DNA of 56,425 nucleotides, taken from an uncultured Phocaeicola sp. GTDB taxonomy: Bacteria; Bacteroidota; Bacteroidia; Bacteroidales; Bacteroidaceae. Positions 1 to 7,898 of this stretch are shown piece after piece. A program made the translations under genes and the position numbers. The stretch covers positions 1 through 56,425 of the forward strand of contig CALUJS010000017.1 of NCBI GenBank assembly GCA_944321015.1. The letters run 5' to 3'. The notes under the pieces are model-generated. The model saw only the letters and a list, made by a program, of their open reading frames with translations. It made no database searches and was not told the DNA's origin. How positions within the stretch are numbered: the first letter of the stretch is position 1; every line of letters begins with the position of its first letter.

Positions 1-50
1 TTTGCAAAAACATTTCATGAACTCACAAATAATCACTCTACGTTTCAGAA

Positions 51-97
51 GGTCGCGCGAGGTCACTTTTGCTTCAAGAAGGTCACCTGAGGGTCAC
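51..97. promoter_or_regulatory. Phased GGTCAC-like boxes near the left edge
   Basis: Four GGTC(A/G)C hexamers start at 51, 61, 81 and 92, so they lie about one or two helical turns apart on one DNA face. No gene covers them. They could be an operator for a gene beyond the left edge, or a degenerate direct repeat. The function is unknown. Confidence 0.3.
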
Positions 98-99
98 CA

Positions 100-138
100 A
101 TAAAAGAAAAAGCACTTACAAAAACTTTGTAAGTGCTT
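100..138 (-). terminator. Rho-independent terminator of the tRNA gene
   Basis: A perfect 13-bp stem (arms 110-122 and 126-138) closes a 3-nt loop. Read on the minus strand it is followed by a T-rich tract (complement of 100-110). It lies 12 bp downstream of the tRNA 3' end. Confidence 0.85.
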
Positions 139-150
139 GATTCTTAATGT

Positions 151-223
151 GGACCAGCCAGGGCTTGAACCTGGGACCTCCAGATTATGAGTCTGTTGCT
201 CTAACCAACTGAGCTACAAGTCC
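151..223 (-). tRNA. tRNA-Met (anticodon CAT), elongator type
   Basis: The minus strand folds into a complete 73-nt cloverleaf without an encoded CCA. The acceptor arm pairs GGACTTG with the 3' end, the D-loop carries AGTTGGTTAGAGC, the anticodon loop is CTCATAA, and the T-loop is GGTTCAAGCC. The anticodon CAT fits Met. The first acceptor pair is normal Watson-Crick, which argues against an initiator tRNA. A lysidine-modified tRNA-Ile2 would also read CAT genomically and cannot be fully excluded. Confidence 0.9.
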
Positions 224-253
224 GACAAAACGAAACGGGCTCGTTTTTCGCTG

Positions 254-284
254 CAAAAGTAAGCATTCGGGGCGAGATATGCAA
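254..284 (-). promoter_or_regulatory. Bacteroidetes promoter of tRNA-Met
   Basis: On the minus strand TTG (282-284) is followed after 20 bp by TACTTTTG (254-261), matching the Bacteroidetes -33/-7 pattern. It lies about 30 bp upstream of the tRNA 5' end. Confidence 0.7.
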
Positions 285-336
285 TAGGAGGGCCAAAAAA
301 AGTGGGACGGGCCGACGGCGCGACGTCTTTTTTTCC

Positions 337-344
337 TAATTTTG
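337..344 (+). promoter_or_regulatory. Probable -7 box of ribF
   Basis: TAATTTTG matches the TAnnTTTG consensus. No clear -33 TTG is seen at the usual distance. The start would lie near 350, leaving about 80 nt before the annotated ATG, or about 45 nt before the ATG at 395 in another frame. Confidence 0.5.
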
Positions 345-429
345 CCGCCGATTAGCCATCGACGCATGGCTGTAACCTTTTCAACAAGCATTGCATGAAC
401 TATCGTGTTTCACTTAATCCCGACGCTGT

Positions 430-1350
430 ATGGACGGCAGACCGTGTGTAGCGACCATCGGATTCTTCGACGGGGTGCACCGGGGACACCGCTTCCTGAT
501 TGACTGCGTGAAGCGGCTGGCGCGCGAGCGCGGCCTGGAGGCGGTCATCATCACTTTTCCCGTGCATCCGCGCATGGTGATGCAGCCCGGTTTCCAGATG
601 CCGCTGCTGTCCACGCCCGAGGAGAAGCGCCGGCTACTCGGCGAGCAGGGCGTGGACCGTGTCGTGGAGCTGCCCTTCACGCTCGAGCTGTCGCGCCTCA
701 CCGCGCGCGAGTTCATGGTCGAGGCCTTGCAGCGGCGTTTGTGCGTGGACACGCTCGTCATCGGCTACGACCATCGTTTCGGACACAACCGCAGCGAGGG
801 CTTCGAGGATTACCGCCGCTATGGCGGCGAGATTGGCATGAGGGTGGTGCGCGCCGAGGTCTGCGTGGTCGACGGCGTGACGGTGAGCTCTTCGGCCATA
901 CGGCGCTTCCTCTGCGGGGGCGAGGTGGCGATTGCCGCCCGCTGTCTGGGCTATGAGTACTATCTCGAAGGCACCGTGGTCGACGGCTTCAAGGTGGGCC
1001 GAAGGCTGGGCTTCCCCACGGCCAACCTGCGCGTGGAGGAGCCGGGCAAGCTGGTTCCGGCCGACGGCGTCTATGCCGTGCGCGTGGCGGTGGGCGGACG
1101 GACCTATGCCGGGATGCTGAACATCGGCGTCCGCCCCACGGTGGACAACGGCGGCGACCGCTCGGTCGAGGTGCACATCCTGCGCTTCGGGGGCGACATC
1201 TACGGCGAGCACATGCGTGTCGACTTCGTGCAGCGCATACGCAACGAACAGAAGTTTGCCGGGACGGACGAACTGGTGGCGCAGCTGAGGCGCGACGCCG
1301 CCGAGGTGGAGCGTCTGTTGCTGTCCGCCTCCGGCGACGACATACATTAA
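430..1350 (+). CDS. ribF: Bifunctional riboflavin kinase / FAD synthetase
   Basis: The enzyme converts riboflavin to FMN and FMN to FAD in the cytosol. The N-terminal nucleotidyltransferase half shows FDGVHRGH (residues 13-20) and a later SSSAIRR motif. The C-terminal kinase half shows RLGFPTANL and NIGVRPTV. The 306-residue length is near normal, but the protein starts almost directly on the first strand (CVATIGFF), whereas family members usually have about 10-15 residues before it. An ATG at 395 in another frame would supply such residues if one base were missing near 425-436 (see findings). The next gene, on the same strand, begins 14 bp downstream. Confidence 0.93.
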   Translation: MDGRPCVATIGFFDGVHRGHRFLIDCVKRLARERGLEAVIITFPVHPRMVMQPGFQMPLLSTPEEKRRLLGEQGVDRVVELPFTLELSRLTAREFMVEALQRRLCVDTLVIGYDHRFGHNRSEGFEDYRRYGGEIGMRVVRAEVCVVDGVTVSSSAIRRFLCGGEVAIAARCLGYEYYLEGTVVDGFKVGRRLGFPTANLRVEEPGKLVPADGVYAVRVAVGGRTYAGMLNIGVRPTVDNGGDRSVEVHILRFGGDIYGEHMRVDFVQRIRNEQKFAGTDELVAQLRRDAAEVERLLLSASGDDIH

Positions 1351-1364
1351 TCCCAATATCTCCC

Positions 1365-2132
1365 ATGAAAAAAGCTTTATTCCTCGTACTCCTCTATTTC
1401 GTCTGTCAGTTTGTGGCCACGCTGCCTTTCGTGTTGTGGCATGTCGTGCGCGGGGTGCCCGACGCCATGAGCTTGACCGACCCGTCCGAACTGGGCGCCT
1501 CGATGGTGCTGGCCGGGGCGATGATGACGGCCCATCTGCTCTGGTGGAAGGACGTGCGCCCCGCTTCGCTGCGTTGGGTGAGGCCGCGCGTGATGCTGGC
1601 GTGCGTGCCGCTGGTGCTGTCGGCCATGTTCGTGCTCAATGCGTTCAACGAGTGGCTTGCCCTGCCCAACTGGGGCGCGGAGGCCTTTGAGGGGATGAGC
1701 CGCAACGTGTGGGGCCTGCTCTCCATCGTGGTGGCCGCGCCCGTGGTCGAGGAGCTGCTGTTTCGCGGCGGGGTGATGAACAACCTGCGCCGCGCGGGCT
1801 ACGGGGCACGTGCGACGATTGTGTGGTCGGCCCTGATATTCGGCGTGTTCCACCTCAATCCCGCACAGATACCTTTCGCCTTCCTGCTGGGCCTGCTCTT
1901 GGGATGGCTCTATCATCGCACGGGCAGCCTCCTGCCCGGCCTCCTGTGTCACTTCATCAACAATGCCCTGGGCGCCATGACGCTCCGTTCCGGCCATGCC
2001 GACGCCCGTCTGGAGGAGATGGTGGGCGGCCCGTCGATGCTGTGGGCCGGAATCGCCGTGGGTGTCGTGGTGTTTCTCGTGTCGCTCCGCTATCTGCTGA
2101 AGGAATGCGTGGAGGCGGAGGCCAAAATCTGA
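1365..2132 (+). CDS. CPBP family intramembrane metalloprotease
   Basis: This 255-residue membrane protein has several hydrophobic segments and the CPBP (Abi/CAAX protease-like) signature: EELLFRGG, then FGVFHLNP, then HFINN. These supply the glutamates and histidines of the proposed metal site. It lies 14 bp after ribF and is probably co-transcribed with it. Bacterial members are linked to CAAX-type prenyl processing or bacteriocin immunity, but no substrate can be inferred here. Confidence 0.88.
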   Translation: MKKALFLVLLYFVCQFVATLPFVLWHVVRGVPDAMSLTDPSELGASMVLAGAMMTAHLLWWKDVRPASLRWVRPRVMLACVPLVLSAMFVLNAFNEWLALPNWGAEAFEGMSRNVWGLLSIVVAAPVVEELLFRGGVMNNLRRAGYGARATIVWSALIFGVFHLNPAQIPFAFLLGLLLGWLYHRTGSLLPGLLCHFINNALGAMTLRSGHADARLEEMVGGPSMLWAGIAVGVVVFLVSLRYLLKECVEAEAKI

Positions 2133-2375
2133 TTCTTTAGGCGAGGATGACGCGCGGGAGGCGCAGATTTCCGATTGTTTATCCGCGTCGGCGAGACTCT
2201 TCTTATCGTGTCGGAACCTGATAAAGACGGCTTCACCGTCCGCTCTAAATTCTGTCCCGTCAGCCCGATGCAGGGGGATGATTTATCCGCGTCATCCCTG
2301 CGCCCATATCCCCGCTCGTGCCTGCGGATATGCGCGGGCGTGCGCGTCCATATCCCGCCCGGGGAGCGGGCATAA
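2133..2375. repeat. Repeat-rich intergenic space with a 22-bp phased ATAT array
   Basis: This space between convergent genes holds no convincing gene. It contains two half-elements ending in TTTATCCGCGTC (2178-2189 and about 2281-2293), one copy of a 20-bp hairpin repeat (2226-2245, shared inverted with 13562-13581), and an array with ATAT at 2306, 2328 and 2350 and a degenerate ATAA at 2372. The array spacing is exactly 22 bp. The 18-bp spacers are GC-rich, and CCCGCTC pairs with GAGCGGG across the array. Confidence 0.75.
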
Positions 2376-2422
2376 GAAAGCAGGCGCCCTTCCCGTGGAG
2401 AATGACGGGGAGGAGCGCCTGC
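2376..2422 (-). terminator. Terminator of the SDR-PAP2-GH105 operon
   Basis: GCAGGCGC (2380-2387) pairs with GCGCCTGC (2415-2422). On the minus strand the stem is followed by TTTCTTAT. It lies about 35 bp beyond the GH105 stop codon. Confidence 0.65.
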
Positions 2423-2456
2423 GGGGTTTATAGACGTCAAAAAAACAAAGATGCGG

Positions 2457-3824
2457 TTACTTGGCAGTCCGGCGTTGCAGGTCTTCGTATTCCACGGACG
2501 CCATGATGAAGGTGCCGATGGCTTTGCCTTCGTTCTCGACCACGGTCACGTCCTTGCCACAGAGGTAGTAGTTCGTCGTGCCCGTGCGCGAGGGGTTCTT
2601 CTTCGGTCCGAGTCCGGCCGAGGCGCATGTCTGGATGATGTCCGTGCGGCCGTCGCGCTCGCGGATGAACGTGGCGAGCAGGCCCTCGTAGGCTTTCTCG
2701 GCCACGGGCAGGTAGGCGGCCTCGTCGAGCAGGCCCAGGCGGATGCCTTTGAGGAAGGCGTAGGTGAAGATGCTCGATGCGGAGGCTTCGAGATAGTTGG
2801 GCGCGGTGCCTACGTTGTAGGTCTGTCCGTCTACGGTGTCGCCCTTGCCGTCGCCCTTCATGGTGGCGTCGTATTGCATGAGCTGATACCACACGCCGCT
2901 CTGCTTGTCCTGCCAGCGTGCCACTCCGGCGGCCACCTGTTGCAGGATGCCGTTCACGGCTTCATAGTCGGGGTGGTCCTTGGGCATGAATTCCAGGACG
3001 TCGACTAGGGCTGCGAAATACCATCCCATGCCGCGTGCCCAGAACTCTTTGCTGCATCCCTTGAAGGGGTCCTCGCGGTTGGCCCAGAAGGAGTCGGGCG
3101 CGTCGGGCGTGGCCGACCAGGCGTGATAGTTGAGCTGTTTGTCGGGGTCGTAGGTGTAGCGGTGTATGGTCTTGAACTGCAGGGCGATGTCGCTCCAGCT
3201 CTCGGCGTTGTTCTCCACGCTGTCGGCTCCGAACACGTGTTGCCACTGGGCGTATATGGGCGAGCCCATGAACAGTCCGTCGAGCCACATCTGGTTGGGG
3301 TAGGTGGCCTTGTGATAGAAGCCTCCCGTGCCCGGCAGTCCTTCGGGGATGCGGCTGTGGTTGTACTTCAGCGTGTTGCGGATGAGCGTGGCGGCGCGGC
3401 GGTAGCGTTCGGCGTCGGCGGTGTTGCCCTTGCGCGTCTCCTCGCGCCAGAGGGTGAAGTAGATGTTTCCGGCGGGCAGGTCGTCGATGTTGCTCGGGCG
3501 CAGGGCCGACGTGCCCTTCTTGCTGAGTATCATGGAGCCGTCGGCATTGGTGTTGTGGTCGGCGAATGCCTTCACGGCGTCATAGTATTCCGTCTTTTCG
3601 GGATACATCGTCCATGCCTTGAGCACGGCGTTGGCCACGAGTCCCGACACGTAGTCCCAGCCCGTGGTGTCGAGCTTCGTCTGGTGGTGGCGGTTGCAGT
3701 AGAAGTCGCCCAGTCCGTGGGCTTCGACCATGCGCTGCGAGTAGGGCACGGCTTCGGTCTGCTTCTGCTGGGCGCATGCACCCATGAGCAGGGGGATGAG
3801 GAGTAAGTAGAAGTACTTTTTCAT
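2457..3824 (-). CDS. Glycoside hydrolase family 105 lipoprotein (unsaturated rhamnogalacturonyl hydrolase-like)
   Basis: The 455-residue protein starts with a lipoprotein signal (MKKYFYLLLI... LLMGAC, Cys17), so it is probably periplasmic or outer-membrane anchored. The body resembles GH105 (YteR/YesR) enzymes, which remove unsaturated uronic acid from pectin or other lyase products. Visible family motifs are GGFYHKATYPNQMWLDGLFM, which holds the catalytic aspartate, and GCSKEFWARGMGWYF. It is last in a minus-strand operon after the PAP2 gene (39 bp gap). No SusCD pair or lyase is nearby, so the substrate is not given by context. Confidence 0.9.
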   Translation of the reverse strand: MKKYFYLLLIPLLMGACAQQKQTEAVPYSQRMVEAHGLGDFYCNRHHQTKLDTTGWDYVSGLVANAVLKAWTMYPEKTEYYDAVKAFADHNTNADGSMILSKKGTSALRPSNIDDLPAGNIYFTLWREETRKGNTADAERYRRAATLIRNTLKYNHSRIPEGLPGTGGFYHKATYPNQMWLDGLFMGSPIYAQWQHVFGADSVENNAESWSDIALQFKTIHRYTYDPDKQLNYHAWSATPDAPDSFWANREDPFKGCSKEFWARGMGWYFAALVDVLEFMPKDHPDYEAVNGILQQVAAGVARWQDKQSGVWYQLMQYDATMKGDGKGDTVDGQTYNVGTAPNYLEASASSIFTYAFLKGIRLGLLDEAAYLPVAEKAYEGLLATFIRERDGRTDIIQTCASAGLGPKKNPSRTGTTNYYLCGKDVTVVENEGKAIGTFIMASVEYEDLQRRTAK

Positions 3825-3863
3825 AGTGTTGATGTGGGATTTATGAGTTAGTAACTGTATGCG

Positions 3864-4853
3864 TCAGTAGCGTATGCGATACTTGGCCGGAGCCGGTTCG
3901 CGCTCGGTGAAGAAGCGCCACGCGGTGGCCGCCAGGGCGTAGACCACGAAGGCCGACGCGAAGCCTGCCAGGGCGTCAATCAGATAGTGGGCCTGGATGT
4001 ACACCGTGGCACAGCACAACAGCACGTAAAACGGCGTCAGGGCGGCGGTCAGCGTGAGGCAGCGGCTGCGCAGGGCCAGCATCATCAGGATGGTCGACAT
4101 GCCCACGTGCGAGCTGGGGAAGGCGGCCGTGGGACGTTCGCCCGCCTGCTGCGACATCTCCACCAGGCTGTAGAACAGGCCGTGGCTGTCGCCCGGGGCG
4201 GGGAGCAGCTCCGAGTGGTGGTTGAAGTAGTCGCCCACGGCGGGGAAGTGGCCCAGGGCCACGTTGTCAAGCCCGATGGCGGGGAAGTAGTATTGCGGCC
4301 CCGTCACGGGCACGAAGATGTAGATGAGATAGTAGATGAAGAACGAGGCGAGCACCACGAAGGCCGTGCGCCCGAACTCGCCATAGCGGGCGAAGAAGTA
4401 AAACAGCACCACGGCGGCTATCATCGGATAGTAGGCGAAGTAGCCCATGTTGAACGCCTCGCTGGCCCACAGCGACGGACAGCGTGCGCTGAACTCGATG
4501 GCCGGCTGGCACCCGAAGAGCGCCTGCTCGGCGTGGGCAAACAGGTGGTCGATGTTGGGGAACAGGCGGTTGAACTCGTACGTGTCGGGATACCAGTAGG
4601 CCAGCAGGCCGAGCTGGAACACCGTGCGCAGGAACACCGTGAGCTTGCACGGGCGGTGTTGATACAGGAGCATGAGCGTCACCGTGGCCACGACGATGCC
4701 CGCGCGTTGCAGGAGCATCGTGCCGGGGTGGTCCATCCGTGCGTGGAGCACGACGATGAGCAGCGTGGTGAAGGCGTTGTAAGCCAGGCTCACCACTTCG
4801 ATGGGAAACAGGCCGCGGCGTGTCTCCGTGGGTTTCAATAATTCTAAAGCCAT
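3864..4853 (-). CDS. PAP2-superfamily membrane phosphatase/transferase
   Basis: This 329-residue polytopic membrane protein carries PAP2 catalytic motifs near the C-terminus: PSSHVG, and later HYLIDALAG. The layout resembles the PAP2_3 (Aur1/inositol phosphorylceramide synthase-like) subgroup, so a lipid phosphotransferase role, for example in sphingolipid head-group chemistry, is possible but inferred. The start overlaps the stop of the upstream SDR gene by 10 bp, which suggests translational coupling. Confidence 0.82.
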   Translation of the reverse strand: MALELLKPTETRRGLFPIEVVSLAYNAFTTLLIVVLHARMDHPGTMLLQRAGIVVATVTLMLLYQHRPCKLTVFLRTVFQLGLLAYWYPDTYEFNRLFPNIDHLFAHAEQALFGCQPAIEFSARCPSLWASEAFNMGYFAYYPMIAAVVLFYFFARYGEFGRTAFVVLASFFIYYLIYIFVPVTGPQYYFPAIGLDNVALGHFPAVGDYFNHHSELLPAPGDSHGLFYSLVEMSQQAGERPTAAFPSSHVGMSTILMMLALRSRCLTLTAALTPFYVLLCCATVYIQAHYLIDALAGFASAFVVYALAATAWRFFTEREPAPAKYRIRY

Positions 4854-5851
4854 CCTTCTTGTTTATACCAGGCGACGGTCTCCTTCACGCCGCGCTCCAG
4901 GTCATACCCGGGCACATAGCCCAGCTCGTCCCTCAGCGGGCGGATGTCGCATCGCCAATTACGTTGTTTCATGATGTTGTATTTGTCGCGGTTGAGCGTG
5001 CTGCTCCGTCCGGCCCATCCGGCCAGCGTCTCGGCCAGGACCGAAACGACCCTTACCACGGCCAGCGGCAGGGTGACGTGCACCACGCGGCGCCCCAGTT
5101 CGCGCGCCAGGAGGCTGCCGAACGTGCGGGCGGAGTACGTGTTTCCGTCGCTCACGAAATAGGCCCGTCGCGTCACGCCCCGGTCGATGGCGCGGAAGAC
5201 GGCCTGCACCAGGTCTTTCACGTAGACGAACGTGAGGTCCTGACGACGGCTGCCCACGGCCACGTCAAGCCCGCGGGCCACGCATTTGGCCATCAGGTAA
5301 TAGTCGCGCTCGCGCGGTCCGTAGACGCCCGTCGGGCGGAATATGACGTAGGGAAACGACGGAGCGGTGTTGTCCGTCAGACACTGTTCGGCGAGCAGCT
5401 TGCTCCGTCCGTAAGCCGTGTCGGGCCGGGGAGTGTCGCTCTCGCCGATGGGCGCATAGTCGGCCTCGTGCACCGGTCCGTAGACGCTCAGCGAGCTGAT
5501 GAAGATGAATAGACGCGGCACCATGTCGAGCTCCGTGAGCAGACGCACGAGATGGCGCGTGGCCTCGTGGTTGATGCGGTCGAAGTCCTCCTTGCGTCGG
5601 CATTTGGTGGCTCCGGCGCAGTGGACCACGTAGTCCCACCCGCCGTGCTCCCGCTTGTGCCGCTCCAGCTGCAGGGCCAGCCGTTCGGGATGCTCCAGGT
5701 CGAGCTCGGCGAAACGGATGCGCTCGTCGGCGAGATAGGCGCGGCTGCTCGAGCGGCGCACGCCTGCCCAAGTGTCCATGCCCCGGCGGAGCGCTTCCTC
5801 CGCCATGAAGCTGCCGATGAACCCGCTCGCTCCGGTCACGAGAATCTTCAT
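4844..5851 (-). CDS. NAD-dependent epimerase/dehydratase (extended SDR)
   Basis: The 335-residue protein begins with a Rossmann motif (GASGFIG, residues 7-13) and has the catalytic YGRSK (YxxxK) after SSLSVYGP. The C-terminal half is of the 3-beta-HSD or nucleotide-sugar epimerase kind. The frame stays open upstream to 6403, but the start at 5851 puts the glycine-rich loop at the N-terminus and lies about 30 bp from a good promoter. It is first in the operon with PAP2 and GH105. The substrate is unknown. Confidence 0.88.
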   Translation of the reverse strand: MKILVTGASGFIGSFMAEEALRRGMDTWAGVRRSSSRAYLADERIRFAELDLEHPERLALQLERHKREHGGWDYVVHCAGATKCRRKEDFDRINHEATRHLVRLLTELDMVPRLFIFISSLSVYGPVHEADYAPIGESDTPRPDTAYGRSKLLAEQCLTDNTAPSFPYVIFRPTGVYGPRERDYYLMAKCVARGLDVAVGSRRQDLTFVYVKDLVQAVFRAIDRGVTRRAYFVSDGNTYSARTFGSLLARELGRRVVHVTLPLAVVRVVSVLAETLAGWAGRSSTLNRDKYNIMKQRNWRCDIRPLRDELGYVPGYDLERGVKETVAWYKQEGWL

Positions 5852-5881
5852 TGTTAGGTGTTTTCTGTTACAAAATCGCTG

Positions 5882-5910
5882 CAAAGATACTACAAAGAAA
5901 TGAAAGGCAA
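5882..5910 (-). promoter_or_regulatory. Promoter of the SDR-PAP2-GH105 operon
   Basis: On the minus strand TATCTTTG (5882-5889) is a perfect -7 box. A TTG (5908-5910) lies 18 bp upstream, slightly short of the usual 19-21 bp. Confidence 0.6.
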
Positions 5911-5955
5911 GGCAAAAAGCGCGGGAATGGGTGCGGCGCCCTTTGATATTTTCCG

Positions 5956-5963
5956 TATTTTTG
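5956..5963 (+). promoter_or_regulatory. -7 box for the restriction-modification operon
   Basis: TATTTTTG matches TAnnTTTG and lies 23 bp before the dpnM-like start, giving a short leader. It is divergent from the SDR promoter about 70 bp away. Confidence 0.55.
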
Positions 5964-5986
5964 CCCACAGAACGCATCTGTTTATT

Positions 5987-6919
5987 ATGGCAAAACCTTT
6001 TATAAAGTGGGTGGGCGGCAAAACGCAGCTGCTTGCACAGTTTGACGGGCTTCTTCCTTACGAACTGCAGGAAATGGAGCGATTTACCTACATGGAACCG
6101 TTTGTGGGCGGCGGAGCCATGCTGTTTCACATGCTGCACAGGTTCCCCAACATCGGCCGCGTGGTAATCAACGATGTCAATCCCAACCTCATGACGGCTT
6201 ACGAAGTGATAAGGGATACGCCGGAACGCCTGATTGCCGAATTGGGCAGGATGCAGGCGGAATACAGACGGCTGGAAGGCGAAGAGGCCCGCAAGGCCTA
6301 TTATCTTGACGTCAGGACGTCGTACAACACGGAGCGGCACGACGCCGTCGTGCGGACGGGCATGTTCATCTTTCTCAACCGCACCTGCTTCAACGGTTTG
6401 CATCGCGTTAACTCAAAAGGACACTTCAACGTGCCTTTCGGACGCTATGCCAATCCGACCATCTGCGACGAGCGCGTGATTATGGACGACAGCCGCGCCT
6501 TGCAGCCCGTGGAAATGCTTTGCGGCGACTATGCCCGGATAGAACAGCTGGTCGACGAGCATGAACATACGTTCATCTATTTTGACCCGCCTTATCGTCC
6601 GCTGAACGCCACGTCGAGCTTTACGTCCTATGCCAAGGAGGATTTCGATGACGCGGAGCAGATACGTCTGGCCCGCTTTTTTGCCCGTCTGTCGCAGGCC
6701 GGATGCCGGATGATGCTCAGCAACTCCGATTGTCGCACGCACAATCCGGGCGATACGTTTTTCGAGGAACTGTATGCCGGTTTCATCATCGGGCGGGTTT
6801 ACGCCTCGCGCAATGTCAACTCCGACCCCTCGAAGCGCGGCAAGCTGACCGAAATCCTCATAAGGAATTACGAACGCGTGGCCGCGGCGCCTGCCAGGAA
6901 CGAACTTCACTTTGTATAA
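5987..6919 (+). CDS. dpnM: DNA adenine methylase, DpnM/Dam (D12) type, GATC-specific
   Basis: The protein methylates adenine N6 in double-stranded DNA, presumably in GATC, as the protective half of the adjoining restriction system. At 310 residues it has the D12-class order: SAM-binding motif FIKWVGGKTQLL at the N-terminus and catalytic FDPPYRPL at about residue 200. The frame is open further upstream, but the ATG at 5987 gives the canonical MAKPFIKWVGGK start just downstream of a promoter box. The nuclease start at 6939 follows by 19 bp. GATC specificity is inferred from family and neighbours. Confidence 0.93.
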   Translation: MAKPFIKWVGGKTQLLAQFDGLLPYELQEMERFTYMEPFVGGGAMLFHMLHRFPNIGRVVINDVNPNLMTAYEVIRDTPERLIAELGRMQAEYRRLEGEEARKAYYLDVRTSYNTERHDAVVRTGMFIFLNRTCFNGLHRVNSKGHFNVPFGRYANPTICDERVIMDDSRALQPVEMLCGDYARIEQLVDEHEHTFIYFDPPYRPLNATSSFTSYAKEDFDDAEQIRLARFFARLSQAGCRMMLSNSDCRTHNPGDTFFEELYAGFIIGRVYASRNVNSDPSKRGKLTEILIRNYERVAAAPARNELHFV

Positions 6920-6938
6920 ATCTACCTCACTGGTGCTT

Positions 6939-7898
6939 ATGAAATTTCTGGAACAGAACACGGAAACCCTCGTCAGGGTATTCACCGGCAACATGTTGTC
7001 GACCAACAGGGGCTTTAACTATTATGTCGATTGGGCGAACGTAGACGGCTATCGGGAGTTCATGGTCGAAATCCATGCGATGGACGTCTTGATAGGATGC
7101 AAGGACGATGCGGCGTTCGAGGCCCGGTTTATGGACCTCGTGTCCAAGCTTCCCGGCGTCGTGCTGCTGTTTCCCTTTCTGTTCGGTCTGGCCAAGGGCG
7201 ACAGGGAACGGCTTTATAGAGGAAAAGACAGCCTGACCGTCATTCAGGACAATCTGGACGATGCCGACCACCTGACGTACAGCTTCTCGAGGAAGATGCC
7301 CCCGCCGCGCGGAGAAGCCTTGAAGGAGTACTACGACTTCTTTGTGCGCATGGGCCTGAAACACCTCTATCAGGACATCATGGAAAAGAGTACGCAGGAC
7401 TACATAGCCGGCGTGTTGGTGGGGATGGATTCCAACGGACGCAAGAACAGAGGGGGAGCGGCTTTCGAACTGGCCTGCCAGCCGTTGTTCGAGAAGGCTT
7501 GCGCACGGCGGCGCGGACTCGCCCTGCTCATACAGCGGCAGTTCAAAAGTCTGCGCGATTACGGTTTTGCCGTGTCGGACGACATCGCAAACCGCAAGGC
7601 CGACTTTATCCTGTTGGACGCCGCGCGGAGGAAAGCCGTCAACTTCGAGGTCAACTTCTTCAACGGGACGGGCTCCAAACCGGAGGAAATCATCGACTCC
7701 TACATCAACCGCCAGCGCGACCTCGAGGCCGACGGCATCGGCTTCGCCCTCGTGACCGACGGCAAATGCTGGCAGACGGCTTCAAACCAACTGGCGAAGG
7801 GATTCCGCTACATGCGCTTTCTGTTGAACTTCTACATGCTGAAACACGGCATGTTGGAGGAGATAATCGACGACGTATTCGGAACCGGCGATGATTGA
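6939..7898 (+). CDS. dpnB: Type II restriction endonuclease, DpnII/MboI family
   Basis: The family cuts unmethylated GATC. The 319-residue protein matches it in size and in its C-terminal PD-(D/E)xK-like core: ADFILLD near residue 221 and NFEVNFF near residue 237, followed by RQRDLEADGIGFALVTDG. A TTG at 6912 could extend the N-terminus by nine residues; the ATG at 6939 is preferred. The stop overlaps the start of the next methylase by 8 bp. No frame disruption is seen, so the nuclease is probably active. Confidence 0.9.
   Translation: MKFLEQNTETLVRVFTGNMLSTNRGFNYYVDWANVDGYREFMVEIHAMDVLIGCKDDAAFEARFMDLVSKLPGVVLLFPFLFGLAKGDRERLYRGKDSLTVIQDNLDDADHLTYSFSRKMPPPRGEALKEYYDFFVRMGLKHLYQDIMEKSTQDYIAGVLVGMDSNGRKNRGGAAFELACQPLFEKACARRRGLALLIQRQFKSLRDYGFAVSDDIANRKADFILLDAARRKAVNFEVNFFNGTGSKPEEIIDSYINRQRDLEADGIGFALVTDGKCWQTASNQLAKGFRYMRFLLNFYMLKHGMLEEIIDDVFGTGDD

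Noticed and set aside
430..1366. Long antisense frames across GC-rich genes throughout the window
   Set aside because: They are rich in Arg, Ala, Gly and His, track the third-position GC bias of the true genes, and show no domains.
2175..2506. Two small plus-strand genes in the repeat-rich spacer
   Set aside because: They consist of dispersed repeat sequence and terminator stem and have no usable start context.
5852..6403. N-terminal extension of the SDR epimerase across the divergent methylase gene
   Set aside because: It overlaps dpnM in antisense, has no family similarity, and the Rossmann start at 5851 follows a promoter.
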